Assembly (NCBI RefSeq): GCF_031457275.1 | Contig: NZ_JAVDWH010000001.1 | Span: 1,178,001-1,242,000, forward strand | Direction: 5' to 3' | Length of the DNA: 64,000 nt | Source: Aeromicrobium panaciterrae | GTDB taxonomy: Bacteria > Actinomycetota > Actinomycetes > Propionibacteriales > Nocardioidaceae | Part shown: piece by piece, positions 24,097 to 33,600 of the stretch | Numbering within the stretch: position 1 is the stretch's first letter | Layout of the letters: each line of letters begins with the position of its first letter | Notes under the pieces: generated by a model | Databases searched by the model: none | What the model was told of the DNA's origin: nothing | The model's input: the letters and a program-made list of their open reading frames with translations, nothing else | Made by a program: the position numbers and the translations under genes

Positions 24097-25014
24097 CTAT
24101 GTGACGGGTTTGGCACGTGTGGTTGGGCGATAGAGCCATGGACTCTCGGCGCGGATCTGGTCGAGCACAGCCAGGATCAAGTCGGCTCGGTGAGCCGGCT
24201 GCTCAGCGAACAGCTCGGCATCCGCGCGCAGATCGGCTCGCCCTTGTACGCCGAGCGCAAGCTGCAGGTGGAGCGCTCGAAGTAGGGACGAGGTGTTGCG
24301 CACCGATGGTGATGGCCACTCCGCCTCGATGTGGCCGCGCGTACGAGGGACCTGGATACCAGCGCCGAGTCGGGCCAACCACGGCTCAACGATGCCGGCG
24401 TCGAGCGCGTTGCGATGCAGCAAGGTCATGACCGCGTACGCCAGGCGATCCTCCTCGCCGTGTCGCCAGATGTACGAAGTCGGCGTGAGTACGCGATCGG
24501 CAATGACGTCCAGCAGGACGGTGAGCTCGAGGCGACCGAAGTGGCGGGAGCGGGCGAGTGCGGCGAGGAGGTCGGCGCCGTGCGCGATCGCATTGGCCCA
24601 GCCCTGCTCGGGCACCCATCCGCGGTGGTCCTGCTCGCGTACGTACCAAGCCGTCGCGCTGTCGCCCCAGGCCAGCACCGAGTCGGACGTCATCAGGTGC
24701 TCGTTGTTGTCGCGTCCGATGATCTCGGCGAGCATCAGCGCACTGTAGGAGCGGCGAAGCACTGAGAGGTCGCCGTCATGGCCCAGCCCGTAGCGGAGGC
24801 CGGGGACGATGCCGTCGCCCAAGCCGGAGAGCAGTTCGTCGTAGACGCCTTTGGTGATCCACGTCGTCAACAGTGGATAAGCAATGTCTTCGCGCCAGCG
24901 AGGATTGGGGTGGCCGAGCATCTCGACAAGTTCGACAGTGCACTCGTCCAGACTTCGATCGGCCGGTACTTCCATACCGGCCTGCATCACTGATTGCCAG
25001 TACGCCTCAGACAC
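24097..25014 (-). CDS. DUF2785 domain-containing protein
   Basis: A 305-residue all-helical protein. The DUF2785 signature is DHRGWVPEQGWANAIAHGADLL near residue 130. Family function is unknown. The start is GTG 25014. The upstream region is shared with the divergent pdtaS gene, with only 42 bp between starts. The nearest downstream gene on this strand begins at 24050. Confidence 0.85.
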   Translation of the reverse strand: MSEAYWQSVMQAGMEVPADRSLDECTVELVEMLGHPNPRWREDIAYPLLTTWITKGVYDELLSGLGDGIVPGLRYGLGHDGDLSVLRRSYSALMLAEIIGRDNNEHLMTSDSVLAWGDSATAWYVREQDHRGWVPEQGWANAIAHGADLLAALARSRHFGRLELTVLLDVIADRVLTPTSYIWRHGEEDRLAYAVMTLLHRNALDAGIVEPWLARLGAGIQVPRTRGHIEAEWPSPSVRNTSSLLRALHLQLALGVQGRADLRADAELFAEQPAHRADLILAVLDQIRAESPWLYRPTTRAKPVT

Positions 25015-25056
25015 TCATCCATCCTTACATGCGCCGCTCACCACTACGCTTGACGT

Positions 25057-26508
25057 GTGCCCTCGCTGGATGACATCGCGCGATTCCAGACGTCGCTGTC
25101 GACCGGCGATGTCTCGTGGCTGCATGCCCTGGTGACGGATTGGCAGATCATTGCTGACCTCTCGTTCTCTGACCTTGTGCTGTGGGTGCCCGATTCAGAG
25201 TCGAAGGGAATGTGGGCTGGCGCCCAGATTCGCCCGACGACGGGCCCCACTACGTTGCTCGAGGATGCCGCGGGCACGTTCCTGCCGGCCGGCCATACGG
25301 ATCGACTCGATCAAGCCCTGGCCAGCGGCGAAGTTGTCGACGAGCAGATCGAAGAAATGCCAGACGGTACGCGCGTCCGTACCCGCACGATCCCGGTGAA
25401 GCGTGAGGGCTCGGCAATCGCGATCATCTCGTCGCGGCGCAATGACAATGCGCCGCGTACGGCGAGTGAGCTCGAGGCGACGTACCTTGAGGCGGCCGAC
25501 GAGCTGATCGACATGATTCAGCGCGGCGAGTTCCCTCTTGACGGCACTCGATCCGACCTCGCTGACTCGCTGCGAGTCGGCGATGGACTGATCCGTACCG
25601 ACGGCCGCGGCCGTGTCTCGTACGCCAGTCCCAACGCTTTGTCGGCCTATCGACGGCTCGGGCTTGCCGGCGACCTGATGGGTGCCGAGCTGGGCGAGGT
25701 CACGACCGGCTTGATCGACCGCCGACCCACCGATCGAGGACCGCTGGGCTTGTTGCGCGGTGATTCGGGAGGTGAGGCCGAGATCGAGAATGCGACCGGA
25801 TCGCTGCTGCTCCGCGTCATCCCGCTGAAGTCGGGCGGGCATCGCAACGGGGCCCTGATCCTGCTGCGTGACGTCACCGAGCTCAGGTTGCGTGAGCGTG
25901 AGCTCGTCTCGAAGGAAGCGACGATCCGCGAGATCCACCACCGGGTCAAGAACAACCTGCAGACTGTCGCAGCGCTGCTTCGGCTTCAGGGTCGCCGTGT
26001 TGAGCTGCCCGAAGCGCGGGCCGCACTCGATGACGCCGTACGCCGCGTCGCCTCCATCGCGCTCGTGCACGAGACACTCAGCCAGTCATTCGGGGACGAG
26101 GTCGACTTCGATGAGATCGCCGACCGGCTGATCCACAACGTCCTCGATGTCTCTCGCGGACCTGACGTCGGTGTCGTCCACGCCGATCGAGTCGGATCGT
26201 TCGGCTCGCTGCCCGGCGTGATCGCCACACCGCTGGCCATGGTGCTCACCGAGCTCATCCAGAACGCCGTGGAGCATGCGTACGGCGCCGGCGGCGGCAC
26301 CTTGACGCTGGCGGTCAACCGCATACGTGACCGCGTCCGGCTTCGCGTGAGTGATGACGGAGTCGGATTGCCGAAGGACTTCGATCCCGCAGACAGCCTC
26401 GGGCTCTCGATTGTCACGACCTTGGTCGAAGGTGAGCTCGGCGGCACGTTGACCTTCGAGCGTCGCAACAGCGGCGGTACGACGGTCGCGATCTCACTGC
26501 TGGTCTAG
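25057..26508 (+). CDS. pdtaS: Two-component sensor histidine kinase PdtaS
   Basis: A 483-residue cytosolic kinase. The N-terminal GAF-like domain (about 10-140) is followed by a PAS domain (about 165-285). The HisKA_2/HWE-type kinase core has the phospho-accepting His in IREIHHRVKNNLQTVAALLRLQ. The ATPase part carries the N box in LTELIQNAVEHAYG, and VSDDGVGLP. In mycobacteria it pairs with the ANTAR regulator PdtaR. The start is GTG 25057, with TACGCT six bases upstream, so it is probably leaderless. It faces whiB1 tail-to-tail, as in mycobacteria. Confidence 0.92.
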   Translation: MPSLDDIARFQTSLSTGDVSWLHALVTDWQIIADLSFSDLVLWVPDSESKGMWAGAQIRPTTGPTTLLEDAAGTFLPAGHTDRLDQALASGEVVDEQIEEMPDGTRVRTRTIPVKREGSAIAIISSRRNDNAPRTASELEATYLEAADELIDMIQRGEFPLDGTRSDLADSLRVGDGLIRTDGRGRVSYASPNALSAYRRLGLAGDLMGAELGEVTTGLIDRRPTDRGPLGLLRGDSGGEAEIENATGSLLLRVIPLKSGGHRNGALILLRDVTELRLRERELVSKEATIREIHHRVKNNLQTVAALLRLQGRRVELPEARAALDDAVRRVASIALVHETLSQSFGDEVDFDEIADRLIHNVLDVSRGPDVGVVHADRVGSFGSLPGVIATPLAMVLTELIQNAVEHAYGAGGGTLTLAVNRIRDRVRLRVSDDGVGLPKDFDPADSLGLSIVTTLVEGELGGTLTFERRNSGGTTVAISLLV

Positions 26509-26526
26509 AACGGGTCGGGACGCAAA

Positions 26527-26556
26527 GAACCCCGCGCTCCAAAGAGCACGGGGTTC
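26527..26556. terminator. Terminator between pdtaS and whiB1
   Basis: GAACCCCG (26527-26534) pairs with CGGGGTTC (26549-26556); an inner GCTC/GAGC pairing follows after one mismatch. It serves both convergent genes. Confidence 0.8.
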
Positions 26557-26571
26557 ACCGATACGTGTACG

Positions 26572-26823
26572 TCAGGCAGTACGAATACGTGCCCGAGCAT
26601 TGCGGCGCTTCAGCGTACGACGTTCGTCTTCGCTCAAGCCTCCCCACACACCGTGGTCCTGGCCGCTCTCCAGTGCCCATTGCAGGCACAGTTCGCGGAC
26701 ATCACAACGGCGGCATACGACTTTCGCCTCTTCGATCTGCAAGATGGCGGGACCCGTGTTGCCGATGGGGAAGAAGAGCTCAGGGTCCTCATCTAGGCAT
26801 GCGGAACGATGACGCCAATCCAT
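26572..26823 (-). CDS. whiB1: WhiB1-type iron-sulfur transcriptional regulator
   Basis: An 83-residue Wbl protein. The four cluster ligands are Cys in RSACLDEDP, and VVCRRCDVRELCLQW. The GVWGG turn and a basic C-terminus (RRTLKRRNARARIRT) are standard. WhiB1 is essential in mycobacteria, where its [4Fe-4S] cluster senses nitric oxide and it binds region 4 of the main sigma factor. The start is ATG 26823, with AAGGAG seven bases before. Confidence 0.95.
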   Translation of the reverse strand: MDWRHRSACLDEDPELFFPIGNTGPAILQIEEAKVVCRRCDVRELCLQWALESGQDHGVWGGLSEDERRTLKRRNARARIRTA

Positions 26824-26918
26824 GTGGACACTCCTTCCCGTTCGGTTGCGCCGTGGGCAGGCCGGTCTGACCCGTTCCAAGGCTGAGGCTCCATGTTTTC
26901 AAGGTTTCAACTGCATTA

Positions 26919-26936
26919 CAAGGGTAAGGACCCTTG
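26919..26936. promoter_or_regulatory. Inverted repeat in the whiB1 upstream region
   Basis: CAAGGGT (26919-26925), 4-bp spacer, ACCCTTG (26930-26936): a perfect dyad 96 bp upstream of the whiB1 start. It partly overlaps TTACAAGGGTAA (26916-26927), a 12-mer that recurs upstream of kgd at 34420-34431. The binding protein is unknown. Confidence 0.4.
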
Positions 26937-26964
26937 CGAATTGTTGAGTTGGGTCACACTTTCG

Positions 26965-26970
26965 TAGGCT
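26965..26970 (+). promoter_or_regulatory. -10 element of a leaderless promoter
   Basis: TAGGCT six bases before GTG 26977, with TTGTTG (26941-26946) eighteen bases upstream as the -35. This gives a leaderless start for the membrane protein gene. Confidence 0.5.
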
Positions 26971-26976
26971 GGCGAG

Positions 26977-27384
26977 GTGACACCTCCAGAACCGCTCAAA
27001 AAGTCGGCTCGAACACTGCTCGGCATCGCCGCTGTCGTGGTCGCTGTGGAGGCTCTCGCATATGTAGTTCTGGCCGTGCTCGACGTGGCGGATGTGTCAC
27101 GCGATCGGTTGGGTCTCGGCGTCGGAGCTGGGCTCCTCCTCGGGGTCTACGGCCTCGGACAGCTGTTCGCCGCCTGGCGGGTTTCGCAGGGCGAATCCTG
27201 GGCGCGTAGCCCACTCATCGTCACTCACCTGATCCAGTTGCTGCTCGCCTGGAACCTGCGCGACGGCGACACCACGTGGCTGGCGATCGTGATGGGAGTT
27301 AGTGCGGTTGTTGTGCTCGGATGTCTGCTTGCTCCTCCAGTCAACCGGGCGTTGGGACGTGACATACCGGTTGTGAGAGACTGA
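26977..27384 (+). CDS. Small integral membrane protein, function unknown
   Basis: A 135-residue protein with four hydrophobic segments, about residues 14-35, 45-66, 78-92 and 101-118. The last is followed by a short tail with PPVNRALGRDIP. No motif points to an activity. Actinobacteria carry many proteins of this type. The start GTG 26977 is supported by the -10 six bases upstream. Confidence 0.7.
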   Translation: MTPPEPLKKSARTLLGIAAVVVAVEALAYVVLAVLDVADVSRDRLGLGVGAGLLLGVYGLGQLFAAWRVSQGESWARSPLIVTHLIQLLLAWNLRDGDTTWLAIVMGVSAVVVLGCLLAPPVNRALGRDIPVVRD

Positions 27385-27389
27385 GAACC

Positions 27390-27430
27390 GGGTACGACCT
27401 GCACAAACCACCCCTTCAGTGCGGGTACCC
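27390..27430 (+). other. Hairpin upstream of the malic enzyme gene
   Basis: GGGTAC (27390-27395) pairs with GTACCC (27425-27430), and inside GCAC (27401-27404) pairs with GTGC (27419-27422). It could end the preceding gene or sit in the malic enzyme leader. There is no T-run. Confidence 0.35.
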
Positions 27431-27501
27431 ATGAGCGGCCAACTGCCGCATCGGCGATCTGATCGGTCCCGTCACTAGCTTTCAACTTCCCGAGGCATTC
27501 A

Positions 27502-28701
27502 ATGGTTGCGACAGATATCGACGTGCATACACCGGCACCGGACCCCGAAGACCCCATTTTTGCGCTGCACCGCGGCGGCAAGATGGCGATCACGGCGACC
27601 GTACCGCTGAACAATGCCGACGATCTCTCCATGTCCTACACACCCGGCGTCGCTCAGGTGTGTGAGGCCATTGCGGCTGATCCCGAGGTCGCCCACGAAT
27701 ACACCTGGGTGTCCAACACTGTCGCCGTTGTTACTGACGGCACCGCCGTTCTCGGCCTCGGTGACATCGGACCCGCAGCCTCCATGCCTGTCATGGAGGG
27801 TAAGGCCGTGCTGTTCAAGCAGTTCGGCGGTGTCGATGCGATTCCGATCGCCCTGGCCACCACCGACCCAGACGAGATCGTCGAGACCATCGTCCGACTC
27901 GCTCCGTCGTTCGGCGGCATCAACCTCGAAGACATCTCCAGCCCGCGCTGCTTCGAGATCGAGCGCCGTCTCATCGAGCGCCTCGACATCCCCGTCTTCC
28001 ACGACGATCAGCACGGTACGGCGGTCGTCGTTCTCGCGGCTCTGTTCAACGCCCTGCGCGTCACAGATCGCTACATCGAGGACGTCAAGGTTGTCATCTC
28101 CGGCGCTGGTGCAGCCGGTGTTGCGATCACCAAGATCCTCAAGACCGCAGGCGTCACCAAGATCGCGATCGTCGACCGAAGCGGCGTGGTGCATTCCAGC
28201 CGCGGCCAGCTCGACGAGGTCAAGCAGTGGCTCGCCGACGAGACGGCTGACTGGGCGCGTCCCGGCTCGGTGTCGGACGCACTGTCCGGCGCTGACGTCT
28301 TCATCGGCGTCTCTGGCGGCACCGTTCCCGAGGAAGCCGTCGCATCAATGGCTCCTGACGCGATCGTGTTCGCACTCGCCAACCCGCAACCTGAGATTCA
28401 TCCCGACATCGCCAACAAGTACGCACGCGTTGTTGCGACCGGGCGTTCGGACTTCCCCAACCAGATCAACAACGTGCTGGTCTTCCCGGGCATCTTCCGC
28501 GGAGCGCTCGACGTACGTGCGACGCGCATCTCCGAAGGTATGAAGCTCGCGGCAGCTCAGGCAATTGCCGATCTCGTCGGCGACGAACTCACCGAGTCGT
28601 TCATCATTCCATCGCCGTTCGACCCGCGGGTCGCAGCGACAGTGGCGCGTGCCGTGACCGACACCGCCCGGCGCGAGGGTCTCGCGCGTCGGCCATACTG
28701 A
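27502..28701 (+). CDS. NAD(P)-dependent malic enzyme
   Basis: A 399-residue cytosolic enzyme that converts malate to pyruvate and CO2. It is the short bacterial form: catalytic Tyr in SMSYTPGVAQVC, metal ligands in INLEDISSPRCFEIE and VFHDDQHGTAVV, and the Rossmann motif VISGAGAAGVAITKIL near residue 200. There is no fused phosphotransacetylase domain. NAD versus NADP preference cannot be judged with certainty. The 117-bp upstream region has a hairpin at 27390-27430. Confidence 0.93.
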   Translation: MVATDIDVHTPAPDPEDPIFALHRGGKMAITATVPLNNADDLSMSYTPGVAQVCEAIAADPEVAHEYTWVSNTVAVVTDGTAVLGLGDIGPAASMPVMEGKAVLFKQFGGVDAIPIALATTDPDEIVETIVRLAPSFGGINLEDISSPRCFEIERRLIERLDIPVFHDDQHGTAVVVLAALFNALRVTDRYIEDVKVVISGAGAAGVAITKILKTAGVTKIAIVDRSGVVHSSRGQLDEVKQWLADETADWARPGSVSDALSGADVFIGVSGGTVPEEAVASMAPDAIVFALANPQPEIHPDIANKYARVVATGRSDFPNQINNVLVFPGIFRGALDVRATRISEGMKLAAAQAIADLVGDELTESFIIPSPFDPRVAATVARAVTDTARREGLARRPY

Positions 28702-28734
28702 CGCCCCAACGCACTCACTTTCCCGAGGAGCTGG

Positions 28735-29703
28735 ATGTTCGCCGTCTATGCAGACCAGATCAACCCCGACGCGCCGCTGGATGGCCTCGTCGTAGGGGAG
28801 CGCCCCGAGCCTGAGGTGCCCGACGGTTGGACGACCGTCACGGTCAAGGCCGCATCCATCAACCACCACGATGTGTGGAGCCTGCGCGGAGTCGGCCTGC
28901 CGGCTGATCGCCTCCCGATGATTCTTGGATGTGACGCTGCTGGTCTCGACGAGGACGGCAACGAGGTCCTCGTACATGCGGTCATCAGCGATCCGTCGTG
29001 GCGCGGCGACGAGACACTCGACCCCAAGAGGTCGCTGCTCTCGGAGCGTCACCAGGGAACGTTCGCCGAACGTGTCACGGTGCCGAAGCGCAACGTTGTG
29101 GCCAAGCCAGAGGGACTCTCCTTCGCCGAGGCCGCCTGCCTACCCACGGCGTGGCTGACTGCGTACCGGATGTTGTTCACCCAGTCAGATCTCAGGCAGG
29201 GCGACACCGTTCTGGTGCAGGGCGCCGGTGGCGGAGTCGCGACAGCGGCCATCACCTTGGCGCGGGCAGCTGGATTCCGCGTGTACGCGACCAGTCGCGA
29301 TGAGGACAAGCGCAACCGTGCCGTCGAGATCGGTGCCCATGAAGCCTTTGAGTCCGGTGCCCGATTGCCGTCGAAGGTCGATGCCGTCATCGAGACGGTT
29401 GGAGCCGCCACGTGGTCACACTCGGTCAAGTCGATGCGCCCTGGCGGCACGATCGTGATTGCCGGTGCGACGTCGGGCGATGCCCCGTCACATGCGGAGC
29501 TGACCAGGATCTTCTTCCAGCAGATGCGCGTCCACGGCTCGACGATGGGCACCCGTGATGAGCTTCATGCGTTGGCGCAGTTCATGGACGTCACCGGCAC
29601 CAGGCCGTTGATCGACCGTGAGCTCCCCATGGCGGATGCCGCCGAGGGTCTCGCATCGGTCATCGACGGAAGCGTCTTCGGCAAGATCGTCCTGACGCTC
29701 TAG
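28735..29703 (+). CDS. Zinc-binding-dehydrogenase family (MDR) oxidoreductase
   Basis: A 322-residue medium-chain reductase. The N-terminal GroES-like part contains VKAASINHHDVWSLRGVG. The nucleotide fold is at VLVQGAGGGVATAAITLARAAGF near residue 165, and the C-terminus is FGKIVL. The catalytic zinc ligands of true alcohol dehydrogenases are not evident, so quinone oxidoreductase-type NADPH chemistry is more likely. It follows the malic enzyme gene by 33 bp with a GAGGAG Shine-Dalgarno, so cotranscription is possible. Confidence 0.85.
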   Translation: MFAVYADQINPDAPLDGLVVGERPEPEVPDGWTTVTVKAASINHHDVWSLRGVGLPADRLPMILGCDAAGLDEDGNEVLVHAVISDPSWRGDETLDPKRSLLSERHQGTFAERVTVPKRNVVAKPEGLSFAEAACLPTAWLTAYRMLFTQSDLRQGDTVLVQGAGGGVATAAITLARAAGFRVYATSRDEDKRNRAVEIGAHEAFESGARLPSKVDAVIETVGAATWSHSVKSMRPGGTIVIAGATSGDAPSHAELTRIFFQQMRVHGSTMGTRDELHALAQFMDVTGTRPLIDRELPMADAAEGLASVIDGSVFGKIVLTL

Positions 29704-30428
29704 TCATCCGCCAGCGTGTGGCGGAGATAGCGCATCGGAGCGTCTAGGTATGCCTTCCAGTGCTTGACGAGCTCTAGCTCGTCCCAGGTTGATTCGCGGA
29801 TTCCCCAGTCGCCGATTTCGAGTATGCGTGCGCCTGGCATGGAGGCGAGCACGGGCGAGTGAGTCGCGCAGAGGACCTGTCCACCCACCGCGGCAATGTC
29901 GTGCAGCACCCGGATCAGGGTGAGGGTCGACCGGAAGGAAAGCGCAGCCTCGGGCTCGTCGAGGCAGTAGAAGCTCGGCGAGTCGAATTTGCTGTTGAGC
30001 ACCTCGAGGAAGGATTCGCCGTGGCTCATGGCGTGATAGTCGGCTTCGGTGGGGGAGCCGTAGTCGTCCATGTACGTGTACCAGCCGTGCATGGTCTCGG
30101 CCCTCAGAAAGAAGCCCCAACGGCCCGTCCCTATGCCTCGCTGAATCTGCAGGTCGCGGTGAAGCGGGGACTCGGTGCTTCGCGTCTCGTGTCGGCCGTG
30201 GGCGCTGCCGCCTTCGGGTGACAGCCCGTAGGCAACCGCTATCGCTTCAACGAGAGTCGACTTGCCCGATCCGTTCTCACCTACGAGGAACGTGACTCCA
30301 GGCCCCAGGTCGAGACCATCCTTCAGCAGCTGCTCCGCGGCAGGAATCGTCCGAGGCCACTCGCCAGCGGTGAGCTCGGCGTGCGAACTACGAGAAACTC
30401 GTACGACGGGAGGCTGGTCGAAGTTCAC
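29700..30428 (-). CDS. AAA-family (SMC/RecF-like) ATPase
   Basis: A 242-residue single ABC-type head. Walker A is FLVGENGSGKSTLVEAIA near residue 48; the signature-like region is around MSHGESFLEVL; Walker B is YCLDEPEAAL; the switch His is in CATHSPVLA. Such small stand-alone ATPases belong to the AAA_15/AAA_21 group, whose role is unclear (some partner with nucleases in defence, others not). No partner nuclease is adjacent. Its stop overlaps the convergent oxidoreductase by 4 bp. Confidence 0.85.
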   Translation of the reverse strand: MNFDQPPVVRVSRSSHAELTAGEWPRTIPAAEQLLKDGLDLGPGVTFLVGENGSGKSTLVEAIAVAYGLSPEGGSAHGRHETRSTESPLHRDLQIQRGIGTGRWGFFLRAETMHGWYTYMDDYGSPTEADYHAMSHGESFLEVLNSKFDSPSFYCLDEPEAALSFRSTLTLIRVLHDIAAVGGQVLCATHSPVLASMPGARILEIGDWGIRESTWDELELVKHWKAYLDAPMRYLRHTLADD

Positions 30429-30454
30429 GGGACAAGCCTGTCAGGAGCGTGTGA

Positions 30455-30631
30455 CTAATCCTCGTCATCGTCGAGGCGGGCCAGCCAGGTGGCCAGGCGC
30501 TCGACGGGGATCTCGAAGTCGGGATTGAGATCGACGAACGTGCTGAGCTGCTCCGCGAGCCAGGCGAAGGTGACTTGCTCGTCACCTCGCCGGCTCTGAA
30601 GCTCTTCGATCCCGCGGTCGGTGAAGTACAT
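30455..30631 (-). CDS. DUF6104 family protein (58 residues)
   Basis: A small acidic protein starting MYFTDRGIEELQSRRGDEQV and ending ARLDDDED. It is a conserved actinobacterial small ORF usually found next to the 2-oxoglutarate decarboxylase gene, as here (7 bp after the kgd stop, same strand). Its function is unknown; constant linkage suggests a link to Kgd. It is too short for standard ORF filters. Confidence 0.8.
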   Translation of the reverse strand: MYFTDRGIEELQSRRGDEQVTFAWLAEQLSTFVDLNPDFEIPVERLATWLARLDDDED

Positions 30632-30638
30632 CAGACGA

Positions 30639-33600
30639 TCAGGCGAATGCCTGCGCCATCAGCGCCTCGAACTCCTCGACGTGGCGTGCGTGCGAACCGA
30701 CAGACGGAGCTGACGACGCCGGACGCGACACCCGCGACAGCGGAAGGCCGTCGAACTCGCCCATGAAGTTGAGGGCGATGTGCGGCCAGGGGCCCTGGTT
30801 GGCGGGCTCGTCCTGAACCCAGCGGATCTCGCGCGCGTTGGGGAACTTGGCGATCTCTGCGTTGAGTTCGGCCGTCGGGCGCGGGTAGATCTGCTCGAGT
30901 CGCACGATGGCAGTACGTGATGCCTCGTGCTCACGCTTGGCGCGCTCGGCGAACAGGTCCCAGGCGATCTTGCCGGAACAGACCAGAACACGTTCGACCG
31001 ATGCGGTGTTGACCGAATCGTCGCCGATCACCGGACGGAACGTGCCGCTGGTGAAGTCCTCAGGCTGCGAGGTCGCGGCCTTGTTGCGGAGCATCGACTT
31101 CGGCGTGAAGACGATCAGCGGACGGTGCTCGCTCTCGAGGTTCTGGCGGCGCAGCAGGTGGAAGTACGACGCGGGTGTCGACGGCTGGGCGACAGTCATC
31201 GAGTTGTCCGCGCACAGTTCGAGGAAGCGCTCGATACGCGCCGACGAGTGGTCGGGACCTTGGCCTTCGTAGCCGTGCGGGAGAAGCAGCACGACGCCAG
31301 ACTTCTGGCCCCACTTGGTCTCACCGGAGGAGATGTACTCATCGACGACGGACTGAGCGCCGTTGATGAAGTCACCGAACTGCGCCTCCCACATCGTGAG
31401 CGCCTCGGGACGTGCGACGGAGTAGCCGTACTCGAATCCGAGCGCTGCGTATTCGCTGAGCAGCGAGTCGTAGACGTAGAACGTGGCCTGATCCTTGGTC
31501 ACGTTGGTCAGCGGCGTCCACTCGTTCGCGTTGACGCGATCGATGATCGTCGCGAACCGCGAAGCGAAGGTGCCTCGACGCGTGTCCTGGCCGGAGATGC
31601 GTACGGGACGGCCGTCGGCAAGCAACGAGCCCATCGCGATGATTTCGCCAGTGCCCCAGTCGATCGGGCCGGCGGTGATCGACGCAGCACGACGCTGGAG
31701 CTGCGGGAGCACCTTGGGGTGAACCGTGAAGCCCTCAGGCACGTTCGTGTAGGAATCCGCGATCGCCTTGAGCATCTCGGGCGTGACTGCGGTGACGAGC
31801 TCGCCGGAGTGCTCAGGCTTCTCGGGGTAGTCAGGTGTACGCGAGTAGCCGGGATCGGCCGCGGCTTCCTTGACCTCGGCAAAGTTGCGCTCGAGCTGTG
31901 CCTGGTAGTCGGTCAGAGCCGCTTCGGCCTCTTCGAGCGTGATGTCGCCACGACCAACCAGAGCTTCGGTGTAGAGCTTGCGCACCGACTTCTTGTTCTC
32001 GATCGTGTCGTACATCAGCGGTTGGGTGAAGCTGGGATCGTCGCCCTCGTTGTGACCGCGGCGGCGGTAGCACACGAGGTCGATCACGATGTCCTTGTTG
32101 AACGTCTTGCGGTATTCGTACGCAAGGTGTGCCACGCGGATGCAGGCTTCGGGATCGTCGCCGTTGACGTGGAAGATGGGCGCCTGAATCATGCGGGCGA
32201 CGTCAGTGCAGTACTGCGACGAGCGCGAGGACGACGGTGACGTCGTGAAGCCGACCTGGTTGTTGACGATCAGGTGGATTGTGCCGCCGGTGCGGTAGCC
32301 GCGGAGCAGCGACAGGTTGAGCGTCTCGGCTACGACACCCTGGCCAGCGAACGCGGCATCGCCGTGCACGAGGACCGGAAGAACCGGGTAGTCAGTGCCG
32401 CGGTTGAGACGGTCCTGCTTGGCGCGAGTGATGCCCTCGAGCACCGGGTCAACGACCTCGAGGTGCGACGGGTTGGCCGCGACGGAGACCTTGATCTTGT
32501 CGCCGGAACCGGAGGTGAACTCACCCTCGACGCCGAGGTGGTACTTCACGTCGCCGGAGCCCTGGACCGTACGCGGGTCGATATTGCCCTCGAACTCGCG
32601 GAACACCTGGCTGGCGTGCTTGCCAGCGATGTTGACGAGGACGTTGAGGCGACCACGGTGAGCCATGCCGATGCAGACTTCGTCGAGCGCGTCGGCCGCG
32701 GCAGCCTCGCAGATTTCGTCGAGGACGGGGACCGTCGTCTCGCCGCCTTCGAGGCTGAACCGCTTCTGCCCGACGAACTTCGTCTGCAGGAACGTCTCGA
32801 ACGCCTCGGCCTGGTTGAGCTTCTGCAGGATGCGCAGCTGCTCTTCGCGCGGCGGCTTGGTGTGCGGGCGCTCGATGCGCTCCTGGAACCAGGCGCGCTC
32901 GGCCGGGTCGTCGATGTGCATGTACTCGAGGCCGATGGTGCGGGAGTACGAGTCGCGCAGGATGCCGAGGATCTCGCGCAACTTCATGAAGCGCTTGCCG
33001 TTGCCGAACGAACCGGTGGCGAACTCTCGATCGAGGTCCCACAGGGTCAGCCCGTGGCTCGCGGTGTCGAGATCGGGGTGGCTGCGTGCGTGGTTCTCGA
33101 GCGGGTTGGTGTCGGCCATGAGGTGGCCGCGCACTCGGAACGCGTGGATGAGCTCCAGAACGCGAGCCTGCTTGTGCACCTCGTCGTCGTGGCTGACGGC
33201 GATGTCCTGTGCCCAGCGGATGGGCTCGTACGGGATCTTGAGCGCGCGGAAGATGTTGTCGTAGAACTCGTCTTCACCGAGGAGCAGTCCGTGGACCTTC
33301 TTGAGGAACTCGCCGGACTGCGCACCCTGGATGACGCGGTGGTCGTACGTCGACGTCAACGTCATCATCTTGGAGATCGCCATTTGCGCGAGCGTGTGCT
33401 CGGAGGCGCCCTGGAACTCGGGCGGGTACTCCATCGATCCGACGCCGACGATGACGCCCTGGCCCTGCATGAGGCGAGGGATCGAGTGGTTGGTGCCGAT
33501 GCCGCCGGGGTTGGTCAGGCTGACCGTGGTGCCCTGGAAGTCGGAGACTTCAAGCTTGTTGTTGCGCGCCTTGGTGACCATGGTTTCGTACGCGGCCCAG

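Noticed and set aside
22368-24104. Long plus-strand frames opposite the IlvG-like gene.
   Set aside because: They lie entirely inside a well-supported TPP enzyme with intact motifs; no Shine-Dalgarno or domains.
26943-26958. CRP-like site TGTGACCCAACTCAAC between whiB1 and the membrane protein gene.
   Set aside because: Only one half site is good; whiB1 is CRP-regulated in mycobacteria, but this match is too weak to call.
29700-30428. Defence-system ATPase (OLD/retron/Septu-like).
   Set aside because: Only a lone ATPase; no nuclease, reverse transcriptase or other partner next to it.
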